A model generated the notes under the pieces. That model was not told the origin of the DNA, did not search any database, and saw only the letters and a list, made by a program, of their open reading frames with translations. A stretch of 64,000 nt of DNA from JAYQKL01 sp038142705 (GTDB taxonomy: Bacteria > Pseudomonadota > Alphaproteobacteria > RS24), in assembly GCA_965217015.1 (NCBI GenBank), contig OZ244224.1, positions 186,001-250,000 of the forward strand, given 5' to 3'. Below, piece after piece: positions 25,951 to 34,877 of the stretch; position 1 is the stretch's first letter, and each line of letters opens with the position of its first letter. The position numbers were made by a program, and so were the translations under genes.

Positions 25951-26655
25951 TCAATTCTCCTGATGTTCTGGTGTTTTTATGGGTTTTTCTTTTAATGCAT
26001 AGCCGCGCCCCCAAACCGTGCGTATGCAATCTTCGCCTTGATTGGCGGCGGCTAGTTTTTTGCGCAGATTGCAAACAAAAACATCTATAATTTTTGCATC
26101 GGGTTCGTCTATGCCGCCATATAAATTATCTAAAATCGCCTCTTTGGTAACCGGATTGCCTTTGCGGCGGCACAAAATCTCAAACAGGCGATATTCTTTC
26201 TCGGTCAAAGAGACCAGCCCGTTTGGGCCATGCACTTGCGCATGGGTGAGATCAATTTTAAGCTGACCATAATGCAGGCACTGGCTTTCCAGCCCTTCAG
26301 CCCGCCGTACCAGCGCATAAATGCGCGCCATCAACTCATCACGATGAAACGGCTTAATCATATAATCATCTGCCCCTTTGTTCAGGCTTTCGATTTTATT
26401 TTCAAGCTGGACATGTCCGGATAAAATCAAGATTGGGATATTTTGCTGGTGATTGCGGATTTCTTTAATCACCTCAATGCCTTTCATATCTGGCAGACCT
26501 AAATCCAATATGATGAGCTGGTAAAAACCAGTCTCGGCTAAATAAATGCCGTCTTCACCGGTCTGCGCCAGCTCCGACTCATGGCCATTCACCTCTAAAA
26601 TCTCCGTGACGCAATTTGCTAAAACAGGATCATCTTCAATTACTAAAATACGCAT
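25951..26655 (-). CDS. ctrA: Cell-cycle response regulator CtrA
   Basis: CtrA is the essential OmpR-type master regulator of the alphaproteobacterial cell cycle, flagella and division. The 234-residue protein has the receiver domain with phosphoacceptor D51, the same number as in Caulobacter, K-containing YMIKPFHRDELMARI and a winged-helix DNA-binding domain with LYGGIDEPDAKIIDVFVCNLRKKL, a nearly diagnostic CtrA segment, followed by TVWGRGYALKE. The C-terminus is PEHQEN, without the Ala-Ala end used for ClpXP degradation in Caulobacter. It diverges from mnmA across a repeat-rich promoter region. Confidence 0.9.
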   Translation of the reverse strand: MRILVIEDDPVLANCVTEILEVNGHESELAQTGEDGIYLAETGFYQLIILDLGLPDMKGIEVIKEIRNHQQNIPILILSGHVQLENKIESLNKGADDYMIKPFHRDELMARIYALVRRAEGLESQCLHYGQLKIDLTHAQVHGPNGLVSLTEKEYRLFEILCRRKGNPVTKEAILDNLYGGIDEPDAKIIDVFVCNLRKKLAAANQGEDCIRTVWGRGYALKEKPIKTPEHQEN

Positions 26656-26708
26656 TTTGTCCTCATCTATTGACCAAATAGCTTTACGGGTCTATCTCAT
26701 GTGCAGGG

Positions 26709-26741
26709 CTGTTCACTTGCAAATCAAAAAACTGTGAACAG
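26709..26741. promoter_or_regulatory. Inverted repeat in the ctrA-mnmA promoter region
   Basis: CTGTTCAC (26709-26716) and GTGAACAG (26734-26741) form a perfect 8-base inverted repeat with a 17-base spacer, between the divergent ctrA and mnmA genes, 54 to 86 bases upstream of ctrA. This looks like a protein-binding site; the spacing would put the half-sites two to three helical turns apart. I do not recognise the factor. No full CtrA site (TTAA, 7 bases, TTAA) is present here. Confidence 0.45.
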
Positions 26742-26759
26742 GCGTGAGCAGGTGTGAAG
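26734..26759 (+). repeat. 10-base direct repeat before mnmA
   Basis: GTGAACAGGC, GTGAGCAGGT and GTGAAG follow one another without spacing: two full 10-base units and a partial third, sharing the right arm of the inverted repeat. The period is close to one DNA turn, so all copies face the same side of the helix. Confidence 0.55.
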
Positions 26760-26778
26760 CCGCTTATCAACATAGGTA

Positions 26779-27948
26779 ATGATGATGTCTGAAGCGCTGG
26801 AAAATCATGGAAACAAGCTGGCTGAGATTGACCTTAATCTTGGCCCTGCGCCGCGCGCGTCTCAACGCGTGGTGGTGGCTATGTCTGGTGGTGTGGACAG
26901 TTCGGTGGCGGCGGCGCTGGTTAAGCAGGCTGGGTACGAGACGCTGGGCATTACTTTACAGCTTTATGACCATGGCGAGGCTGTGCGCCGGAAAGGTGCG
27001 TGTTGTGCGGGCCAAGATATTCATGATGCGCGCCGTGTGGCAGCAGCGCTGGATATTCCGCATTATGTTTTGGATTATGAGAGCCGGTTTAAGCAGTCGG
27101 TTATGGACGATTTCGCGGATACTTATTTGGCCGGCCACACGCCAATTCCATGCGTGCGGTGCAATGAAACAGTCAAATTTCGTGACCTTTTAGCAACGGC
27201 GCGTGATTTGGGTGCTGATGCTTTGGTCACAGGGCATTATATAGAAACCCGCGAGCAAAATGGGCAATGGCAGATGTTCCGCCCTGTTGATGAGGCGCGC
27301 GACCAATCTTATTTTTTATTTTCAACCACCCAAGAGCAATTAGACTTTTTGCGGTTTCCTCTTGCGCAGCTCACCAAAGATGACATCCGCGCAATTGCTG
27401 CTGAATTGGGCCTGATAACAGCCGATAAGCCCGATAGTCAGGATATTTGCTTTGTCCCAAATGGCGATTATGCCTCTGTCATTAAACGCTTGCGACCAGA
27501 TTGTGATTTGCCGGGTGAAATTGTTGATTTGGACGGCAATGTTTTGGGGCAGCATCAGGGTGTTCTGCATTATACAATAGGGCAGAGACGGGGCTTGGGC
27601 GTGGCCACAGGCGACCCGCTTTATGTGCTGGAAATTGATGCGGGTGCGCGCCGCGTTGTTGTTGGCCCGCGTGAAAAATTAGCAAAAACAACCATTCACC
27701 TTGATACGGTGAATTGGCTCGGAGATGCTGATGTTAATACGCAGGGCAAAACAATGCCGATTTTAGCGCGCATACGCTCAACCACCCAACCCCAAGAAGC
27801 CGAATTGACGCTTTTGGATAATGGCAAAGCCAAAGTTGAGTTGGCCACACCAGAAGAGGGCGTGTCGCCTGGCCAAGCTTGTGTGTTTTATGGCAGCGAT
27901 AGCTTGGCTGGACGGGTTCTTGGTGGTGGCTGGATTGTGGACAGGTAA
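26779..27948 (+). CDS. mnmA: tRNA-specific 2-thiouridylase MnmA
   Basis: MnmA inserts sulfur at C2 of the wobble uridine in Lys, Glu and Gln tRNAs. The 389-residue protein has the PP-loop AMSGGVDSS, the first catalytic cysteine region PCVRCNETVKF, and the second cysteine in SQDICFV. Also visible are GHYIETRE and YTIGQRRGLGV, both family signatures. Three ATG codons stand in a row at 26779, 26782 and 26785; the AGG at 26774-26776 is best spaced for the third. About 20 residues precede the usual N-terminus. Confidence 0.96.
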   Translation: MMMSEALENHGNKLAEIDLNLGPAPRASQRVVVAMSGGVDSSVAAALVKQAGYETLGITLQLYDHGEAVRRKGACCAGQDIHDARRVAAALDIPHYVLDYESRFKQSVMDDFADTYLAGHTPIPCVRCNETVKFRDLLATARDLGADALVTGHYIETREQNGQWQMFRPVDEARDQSYFLFSTTQEQLDFLRFPLAQLTKDDIRAIAAELGLITADKPDSQDICFVPNGDYASVIKRLRPDCDLPGEIVDLDGNVLGQHQGVLHYTIGQRRGLGVATGDPLYVLEIDAGARRVVVGPREKLAKTTIHLDTVNWLGDADVNTQGKTMPILARIRSTTQPQEAELTLLDNGKAKVELATPEEGVSPGQACVFYGSDSLAGRVLGGGWIVDR

Positions 27949-28026
27949 CCATAATTGGGATAGCTTTAAGCGTGAATGAAACTGGGCGCTATGATTGCGC
28001 TTGCCCGTGTTTCGATAGGTTGCTTT

Positions 28027-29163
28027 ATGTCAAGTAAAACGCTTACTGGTAATTTTCTAGACGACTTTATAAGTTCGGGAAAACTCTTTAATTTTTGGTT
28101 TTTCCAAATTATTGGCTGGACGGCTTTCAGCCTTGTGACTTTTCTGACCCTTACGGTTTGGTATGAGCAGGTTCGTCTTGAGCATGTCTTTCATATAATT
28201 CTGCAAGCCTTTTTTGGTGTGCTTTTTACCATGCCCATGCGCTATTTTGGCCGACATGTTTGGCAGAAGCCTGGCATATCTTTAATTGCTCTCAATGTCA
28301 TCATTGTGCTGGTTTTTGCCATTTTATGGACTGTGATGCGCATGCAAACATTTTTATGGATTGCGGAAGAGTATGATATTTGGGAGGACTTTGGCGGCTG
28401 GGCATTTGGTTCGATTTTTGTTTTTACGAGCTGGATGGCGTTTTATCATGCCATTAAAACTTTAATGAGCCTTCAGTCAGATAAGGAAACTTTGCGCCTG
28501 AGCGAGATGAAGGCTAATGAAGAAAAAATTAAGCGTTTAACGGCAGAGAATTTAGCTCAGGAAAATCGGGTTAAAATTCTGCGTTATCAGGATAATCCTC
28601 ATTTTTTGTTCAACTCCCTTAACTCTCTGACCGGGCTGATTGCGATGAAACGCAATGACGAAGCCATGGAGATGATACAATCGCTTGCCAGTCTTTTGCG
28701 TTTGTCATTGGATTTGGACCCGATGGATGAAATCCCGCTTGAAGAAGAAGTTAAAATAATTGAGAAATATCTGAATATGCAGCGAGTGCGCTATGGGGAA
28801 GATTTAATCTTCAATTATGAAATATCTACAAAAGCCAAGCAGGTAATGATTCCCAATCTTATTTTGCTGCCAATTTTTGAGAATATTTTCAAACACGCAT
28901 TACCTTTTAATAAATCAAATGAGAAGTTTTACATTGAGTTATCGGCGAAGCTACGCCAACAAAAACTGATTATCACGGTTGAAAACTCAGGCGCAATAAG
29001 CCCTGAAGATTTGCAGAAAATTTCTTCAAATAATTCCTCGAAAAGTATTGGGTTGCCAAATTTAAAGGAACGATTAGCTGTTATTTATGGCGCGGGTTTT
29101 AATTTGGGCGCAGCAACATCAAAACTCGGGGGCTTAAAAATTCAACTTGAGCTTGGGTCATGA
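28027..29163 (+). CDS. LytS-type sensor histidine kinase
   Basis: This membrane histidine kinase (His_kinase family) has four hydrophobic segments in the first 145 residues, a coiled coil (about 150-185) and a catalytic part with DNPHFLFNSLNSL carrying the phosphoacceptor histidine, an N-box IFENIFKHA and a G-box GLPNLKERLAVIYG. I use the ATG at 28027, with AGG seven bases upstream; an in-frame ATG at 27976 would add 17 residues. It overlaps the regulator gene by four bases, making a coupled pair. The signal is unknown; the position suggests control of the adjacent receptor and glucosidase genes. Confidence 0.87.
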   Translation: MSSKTLTGNFLDDFISSGKLFNFWFFQIIGWTAFSLVTFLTLTVWYEQVRLEHVFHIILQAFFGVLFTMPMRYFGRHVWQKPGISLIALNVIIVLVFAILWTVMRMQTFLWIAEEYDIWEDFGGWAFGSIFVFTSWMAFYHAIKTLMSLQSDKETLRLSEMKANEEKIKRLTAENLAQENRVKILRYQDNPHFLFNSLNSLTGLIAMKRNDEAMEMIQSLASLLRLSLDLDPMDEIPLEEEVKIIEKYLNMQRVRYGEDLIFNYEISTKAKQVMIPNLILLPIFENIFKHALPFNKSNEKFYIELSAKLRQQKLIITVENSGAISPEDLQKISSNNSSKSIGLPNLKERLAVIYGAGFNLGAATSKLGGLKIQLELGS

Positions 29164-29963
29164 TAAAAATTGGCGTTTTAGACGATGAAAGAATATCGGC
29201 GGAATATTTGGCCGCTGTTTTATCTCGTGTCAATGATGTTGACCTTGTTGGTTGCTTTTATAAGGAGCGCGAGGCCTTAGCCGCGTTTGAGGAAGCGCGC
29301 CCCGATATTCTTTTTGTTGATATAAATATGCCCATATTAAATGGGTTTCGTTTTTTAGAGGCTTTGCAAACAAAGACGACAAAACTGCCACTGGTTGTTT
29401 TTGTATCTGCTCATACTGAGTTTGCATTAGATGCGTTTCAGGTTAAAGCGGCGGATTATGTTTTGAAGCCTTTCACCGAAAGCAGGATAGAGGAGGCGCT
29501 TGGTCGAGCAAGGTCAATGCTGTCACACCCATCGCTTCATACGGTGGCATTAAATGAAAAGCAGCAAGAAAAAATAGATAAAAAAATTAGTCATTCCACT
29601 GAAGGTGAGCGTGGTTTGCCTGCCGAAAAATCAGAAAAGATTATTGTTAAGAATGGCGGGACACGCATTTTTGTTCAGCTTGAGGAAATTATTTGGGTTG
29701 AGTCTGACGGGGATTATGTACGCTTCTCAGATGGCAAAAAAATATATTTTATCAGGGCGACATTAAAGTCTATGGAAATGCGCTTACAAGGGTATGGTTT
29801 CTTGAAAATTCATCGTTCATGCATCATTAAAGCTGATAAAATTGAGCGTTATTGTTTTGAAAGCAATAAACTAAATTTTGTTGTTTTAACTGACGGAGCG
29901 CAATTCTCGGTTAGCAAAACATATAAAGTAGTCATTCGAAAATTCTTTGAAGACGATCTTTAA
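29160..29963 (+). CDS. LytTR-family response regulator
   Basis: The 267-residue protein has a receiver domain (1-120) with acidic pocket D8-D9, phosphoacceptor D54 in FVDINMP and lysine in DYVLKPF, a linker, and a C-terminal LytTR DNA-binding domain (about 165-265) with EIIWVESDGDYVRF and LKIHRSCII. LytTR proteins bind direct repeats upstream of target genes. It overlaps the kinase by four bases and is followed 105 bases later by the TonB receptor, the most likely target. No clear LytTR site could be named in that gap. Confidence 0.92.
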   Translation: MIKIGVLDDERISAEYLAAVLSRVNDVDLVGCFYKEREALAAFEEARPDILFVDINMPILNGFRFLEALQTKTTKLPLVVFVSAHTEFALDAFQVKAADYVLKPFTESRIEEALGRARSMLSHPSLHTVALNEKQQEKIDKKISHSTEGERGLPAEKSEKIIVKNGGTRIFVQLEEIIWVESDGDYVRFSDGKKIYFIRATLKSMEMRLQGYGFLKIHRSCIIKADKIERYCFESNKLNFVVLTDGAQFSVSKTYKVVIRKFFEDDL

Positions 29964-30068
29964 GAACCTTTTGTCGCAAGTTTTATATCATTCATCGCAT
30001 TGCGCTACCGCCATTATAAATATGTATTTAATTTCCTATACATGAAAATAAGACGGGAGGATCTTATC

Positions 30069-32888
30069 ATGCAATCTTTTAAGAAAAGATTATTGCAACA
30101 TGTATTTTTTGGCGTAACTGCGGCTAGCCTTATTGTGCCTGCACAGGCCCAAGATACAGCAGCAGAAACACCAAGTTTTGATGAAATTGTTGTCACAGTT
30201 GAGCGGCGCGAGCAGTCTTTGCAAGATTTGGGCGGCACAGCAGCTAGTTTTGACAGTGAAACACTAAAAAGCCTAAATCTAACAAAAATTCAGGACCTTG
30301 ATGGTGCGTATCCAGGTTTGAATATTGCTAATAATCAAGGCAATATTGAGGTTTGGATACGTGGCGTTGGTAGCTCTAACAACACAGAATTGGGCGATCC
30401 AGCGGCAGCAACCCATATGGACGGTATTTATGTGCCGCGTCCATCAGGTTTTGGTTCTGCCTTTTTTGACATTCAGCGCGTTGAAGTGAATTTTGGTCCG
30501 CAGGGGACTTTGCGTGGCCGTCAGGCAATGGCCGGGTCCGTTAATGTGATTCCTTTTAAGCCAGGTCTTGGCGTATTTGATGCGATGGTCGAGGTTGGCT
30601 ATGGCAGCTATAATGAAAAAACACTTGAGAGTGTTGTAAATCTGCCAGTTAGCGATAATTCTGCTTTCCGTTTGGCTTATTACCAAATGAAGCGTGACTC
30701 ATATTATTCAAATGCATCGCCAGAAGCAGCAGATATTGGTCTGACAGGTGTAGAAAAGCCAGAGCTTGCAGAAGCTGCTGATAACACCGCTTTCCGTGCC
30801 AGCTATTATATCGAGCCAACAGAGCGTTTGAGTGCGACTTTTACATATGAGAGCATTCGCGAAGAAGGCACGGGTTATACAGGCACAAACTATGCTAACC
30901 CACTCGGCAACGGCATTGCGGCTGATGATATTGATGACCCGCGCACTGTCGTGGCGCGTTATGCTGGTTCGCCTGAGGAAAACACAAGTCACAAAGGCTA
31001 TAAGGTTGAAATCGACTATGAAACCGATTGGTTTGATGTTGAGTTTACAACCGGTATCCGCGATTTGACTTATGATTATCGCGCAGCGACACCTTTGAGC
31101 CCTGTTTATCCAGGCGTTTATGACAATCTTATTGGCAATCGCCCAGCAAGAGAGATTTATGATAATTACTCTTTCTTCGATACAGTAAGTGATTCATGGT
31201 CGCGTTCGCAGGAGCTGCGTTTTGTTGGCAATAACCCAGAGTCAAAACTCACATGGTCAGCTGGTATTTTCCGCTTTATTGAAAAGCAAAAAACCTTCCT
31301 TGGCTCGATTGCTGATACCAATCACGGTAGTTTCTTGGGTCAGGAATTTAACCAGCGTACATTGGCTGAAAGTGAGGCTGTTTATTTTGATGGGACTTAC
31401 GAGCTAAATGACCGCAGCCGCATCACAGCAGGTGTGCGTCGTACAGAGGAAGAAAAAGACCGTTATGGTGTGAATGCAACATATCGGTTTGCCTTAGGCG
31501 GCTGGGATGGCAACCAACCCTTTGGAGATGTTGGTAATGCTCGTTTAGGTACGCAAGGTTTTGAATTCGCTAAGTTTGACCGGACCATTTACAACCCAGA
31601 CACGAATGGTGACGGAACATTGACAGGAAATGAGCGTGTGGCGTTCTTCCTTGATGGTGTTGCTCAATTTGGTGCTAATGACAATCTTGATGAAGTTTTT
31701 GCCGCAGGCATAGAGTTGACCGGTGATTGGTGGCAGACTTATCAACCATGGTACGATAGTAATAAGTGGGCTCCGCTTTTTGCAGCATACCCCACCTTAG
31801 GTCGTTGTACTGACAGCAATTCAGTTGATGGTGTTGGCTGTCTGGCTGCAAACCCTGGTATCGGCATACCATACGATTTCTATTCATATGCTGTCGCCTA
31901 TGGTGATATCAGCATGCAAAATGGCCGGATTGAGAATGAGTTCACCGACTGGCGTATTCGTTACGAGCATGACATTGACCCAGACTGGATGGCTTATGCC
32001 GTTGTTGCGACAGGTCACAAGGCTGGTGGTTTCAATGACAATATTGAAGGCACTGATGGTTTGCAAATCACCCCATCAGGTGTGGCGCCAACAGATTTCA
32101 ATGTTAATACGCTGGCCCCACAATATGACAGCGAAAAAGTCATTTACTACGAACTCGGTTCAAAAAGAGAGTTTGAATATGGCAACACTGATGTGCGCCT
32201 GAATGTGAACATGTTCTATTATGATTATGAGGACATGGTTCTTTCAACACTGTTATCTGTTGAGAGTATTCTTGGTGTTGTCGGCATTGACCCAAATCTG
32301 GTTTCACAAAATGTTCAAACGCAGGTTGTAACATTTAACTTCAATGCGTCTAACGCAGAAATTATGGGGCTGAATGTTGAAACCGGGCTGCGTTTTGATA
32401 ATGGTTTGAACCTTGATTTGAATGCTGTTTACATGGATACAGAAGTGAAAGCAGACGAAGCTATTCAAGATTCACGCTATGAAGCACAGCGTCTAGTTTC
32501 TATTGATGGTAATGAGTTGCCACGCGCATCAAAACTTCAGTTGCGGGCTAATCTGAGCCAGTCACACCTGATTAATGATTATGGTCGTCTGGACTGGATA
32601 CTTTCTGCTGGTTACCGTTCATCACAATATATGACCCTGTTTAACTCTCGTCTTTATGGTGAGACCAATAACACAGGTCGTCTAGATGGTAAGGTTGATG
32701 GATATTGGACATTTGACGCGGGCATTGGCTTTTCGCCTAATGACAGCGACAAAGTTCGTCTGGAAGCATTCGTCAATAATATCACTGATGAAATTCAGCC
32801 GCAGGCCATTATTATCACGCAAAGAGATAATACAAGGTTCTTTAACCGTCCAAGAACCGCTGGCGTTCGTCTGAGACTGAAATATTAG
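30069..32888 (+). CDS. TonB-dependent outer-membrane receptor
   Basis: This 939-residue receptor starts at an ATG with GGGAGG eight bases upstream; earlier in-frame TTG and ATG codons lack this. It has a signal peptide (cleavage after VPAQAQ), a TonB-box-like segment DEIVVTVERRE, a plug domain (about 45-160, with EVWIRGVGSSN and PQGTLRGRQAMAGSVNV) and a beta-barrel ending in RTAGVRLRLKY, where the aromatic end residue is typical. Receptors of this class in SAR116 and sphingomonads carry oligosaccharides as well as siderophores. The downstream GH3 enzyme and sugar symporter favour a carbohydrate substrate; this is inference. Confidence 0.9.
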   Translation: MQSFKKRLLQHVFFGVTAASLIVPAQAQDTAAETPSFDEIVVTVERREQSLQDLGGTAASFDSETLKSLNLTKIQDLDGAYPGLNIANNQGNIEVWIRGVGSSNNTELGDPAAATHMDGIYVPRPSGFGSAFFDIQRVEVNFGPQGTLRGRQAMAGSVNVIPFKPGLGVFDAMVEVGYGSYNEKTLESVVNLPVSDNSAFRLAYYQMKRDSYYSNASPEAADIGLTGVEKPELAEAADNTAFRASYYIEPTERLSATFTYESIREEGTGYTGTNYANPLGNGIAADDIDDPRTVVARYAGSPEENTSHKGYKVEIDYETDWFDVEFTTGIRDLTYDYRAATPLSPVYPGVYDNLIGNRPAREIYDNYSFFDTVSDSWSRSQELRFVGNNPESKLTWSAGIFRFIEKQKTFLGSIADTNHGSFLGQEFNQRTLAESEAVYFDGTYELNDRSRITAGVRRTEEEKDRYGVNATYRFALGGWDGNQPFGDVGNARLGTQGFEFAKFDRTIYNPDTNGDGTLTGNERVAFFLDGVAQFGANDNLDEVFAAGIELTGDWWQTYQPWYDSNKWAPLFAAYPTLGRCTDSNSVDGVGCLAANPGIGIPYDFYSYAVAYGDISMQNGRIENEFTDWRIRYEHDIDPDWMAYAVVATGHKAGGFNDNIEGTDGLQITPSGVAPTDFNVNTLAPQYDSEKVIYYELGSKREFEYGNTDVRLNVNMFYYDYEDMVLSTLLSVESILGVVGIDPNLVSQNVQTQVVTFNFNASNAEIMGLNVETGLRFDNGLNLDLNAVYMDTEVKADEAIQDSRYEAQRLVSIDGNELPRASKLQLRANLSQSHLINDYGRLDWILSAGYRSSQYMTLFNSRLYGETNNTGRLDGKVDGYWTFDAGIGFSPNDSDKVRLEAFVNNITDEIQPQAIIITQRDNTRFFNRPRTAGVRLRLKY

Positions 32889-32901
32889 TCTTATGAATGT
32901 G

Positions 32902-32939
32902 GCCCCGGCATGTTGAATGGCATGCCGGGGCTTTTTTTT
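32902..32939 (+). terminator. Strong intrinsic terminator after the TonB receptor gene
   Basis: GCCCCGGCATG (32902-32912) pairs perfectly with CATGCCGGGGC (32921-32931), an 11-base stem around an 8-base loop, and is followed by eight Ts. It lies 13 bases after the receptor stop codon, so the receptor is probably transcribed at a higher level than, or separately from, the GH3 gene that follows. Confidence 0.93.
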
Positions 32940-32978
32940 GATGTAATTAAAAATTTACTTAAGTTTTGTAGAGAAAAG

Positions 32979-34859
32979 ATGCGCAATTCACTTTTAAGTT
33001 TACTAACATATGTTGTGGCTTTGGCTGGTTTCACCTTACCTTCAATGGCAACGGATTTATGGCCTACAATTAAGCCTGCAATCAAAGCTGATGCTGCTTT
33101 AGAGCAAAAAATTTCAGCGAAATTGGCTTCCATGAGTATTGAAGAAAAAGTAGGCCAGCTGGTGATGGCGGAGATTGGGTCTATTTCTCCCTCAGATGTA
33201 AGAAAGTTTAATATTGGCGGCATCTTAAATGGTGGTGGCTCATGGCCAACAAAAACGCCGGGCTCAGATGTTAAAAGCTGGTTAGCTATGGCGGAAAGTT
33301 TTTATCGTGAGTCCTCAAAAAGCAGCACAGCAATTCCTGTTATATGGGGAACTGATGCGGTTCATGGTCATAATAATGTTTATGGCGCGACAGTTTTTCC
33401 GCACAATATTGGTTTAGGGGCTGCAAATAATCCTGGTTTGATGCGCGATATTGGCATTGTTACGGCTAGAGAAGTCGCAGTAACGGGTATTGATTGGGTT
33501 TTTGCTCCAACTGTAGCGGTGACAACAGATTTGCGCTGGGGGCGGAGTTATGAAAGTTATTCTGCTGACCCTGATATTGTGTCTGCTCTTGCGAAAGAAC
33601 TTATTTTGGGGTTGCAGGGGCACCCAGCTTTAAACAATTTCCTCACTGAGGAAAAAGTTGTGACAACGGTTAAACATTTTGTTGGTGACGGTGGCACAAA
33701 ATACGGCACTGGCCGCGATAGTCGTCTCGACCAAGGGGATACGCAGGTCAGTGAAGCTGAACTGGTTAACATTCATGGCAAGCCTTATTTTTATGCCATT
33801 GGGGCAGGCGCGCAGACTGTTATGGCGAGTTTTAGCAGCTGGAATGGCGAAAAAATGCATGGCAGCAAATATCTCCTAACAGATGTTTTGAAAAATAAAA
33901 TGGGGTTTGATGGTTTTGTCGTTGGTGACTGGAATGGTCATGAGCAGGTGCCCGGATGTAATGTCAAAAGCTGTGTTCAATCCGTCAATGCAGGTGTTGA
34001 TATGATGATGGTGCCAACTGATTGGCGCATGTTCTTAGAAAACACCATTGCTGCTGTGAAGTCTGGTGAAATCACAACAGAAAGACTTGATGATGCTACG
34101 CGGCGCATTTTGCGTGTGAAATATCGCTCTGGTTTGATGGACGGTGTGGCGCCCTCAAAACGCTTGCTTGGTGGGTCAGAGAATATGCTTGGGCATAAAG
34201 ATCATCGTGAAATCGCGCGTCAGGCTGTGCGTGAAAGCTTGGTGCTGTTGAAAAATGAAAATGCGTTGCCTGTTAAAACAGGTCGCGTATTTATTGGTGG
34301 GCCTGCTGCTGATAGCGTGCGTTTTCAAGCCGGTGGCTGGACGATGGATTGGCAAGGTCGCAATGTAAGCGAAAACCGATATGGTGGTTTCACGCTTGTT
34401 GCTGATGGTTTGAAATCAGCTGTTAAAAAATCGCCTGCAAAAATTGTCACGAATGCCGACAAATTAGAGGCTGGCGATACTGCGATATTAATTATTGGTG
34501 AGACGCCTTATGCAGAATTTGAAGGTGATTTAGACACGACAGATTTCACAAAAGTGCCGACTGGTCTAACCGGTCAGATTGAAAGCCTAAATGAAAAAGG
34601 TGTTAAGACTGTTCTTATTTTTCTGACAGGTCGTCCGCTTGGTGTTGATCAGTTAATTGATGCGGCAGATGCTTTTGTGGTGGCTTGGTTGCCTGGTAGC
34701 GAAGGGCAGGGCGTTGCTGATGTTCTGGTTGCCGACAAGAAAGGCGATATAAATGCAAACTTCAAAGGGGTTTTGCCTTTCGATTGGCCGTTTAATAGCA
34801 ATAATGCAACGAACAATGAGACAAAGCGCTATTCAATTGGTTATGGTTTAACTTATTAA
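32979..34859 (+). CDS. Exported family GH3 beta-glucosidase
   Basis: This 626-residue glycoside hydrolase family 3 enzyme probably removes glucose from the non-reducing ends of beta-glucans or cello/laminari-oligosaccharides. The ATG at 32979 gives a signal peptide ending PSMATD. The N-terminal TIM barrel has WGTDAVHGHNNVYGATVFPHN and the nucleophile segment VVGDWNGHE (aspartate), and the C-terminal alpha/beta sandwich has RESLVLLKNENALP and WLPGSEGQGVADVL. It is shorter than the 820-850-residue relatives that carry an extra C-terminal domain. The symporter gene begins 18 bases downstream. Confidence 0.91.
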   Translation: MRNSLLSLLTYVVALAGFTLPSMATDLWPTIKPAIKADAALEQKISAKLASMSIEEKVGQLVMAEIGSISPSDVRKFNIGGILNGGGSWPTKTPGSDVKSWLAMAESFYRESSKSSTAIPVIWGTDAVHGHNNVYGATVFPHNIGLGAANNPGLMRDIGIVTAREVAVTGIDWVFAPTVAVTTDLRWGRSYESYSADPDIVSALAKELILGLQGHPALNNFLTEEKVVTTVKHFVGDGGTKYGTGRDSRLDQGDTQVSEAELVNIHGKPYFYAIGAGAQTVMASFSSWNGEKMHGSKYLLTDVLKNKMGFDGFVVGDWNGHEQVPGCNVKSCVQSVNAGVDMMMVPTDWRMFLENTIAAVKSGEITTERLDDATRRILRVKYRSGLMDGVAPSKRLLGGSENMLGHKDHREIARQAVRESLVLLKNENALPVKTGRVFIGGPAADSVRFQAGGWTMDWQGRNVSENRYGGFTLVADGLKSAVKKSPAKIVTNADKLEAGDTAILIIGETPYAEFEGDLDTTDFTKVPTGLTGQIESLNEKGVKTVLIFLTGRPLGVDQLIDAADAFVVAWLPGSEGQGVADVLVADKKGDINANFKGVLPFDWPFNSNNATNNETKRYSIGYGLTY

Positions 34860-34877
34860 TTGTTTTGGGAGAGTCGT

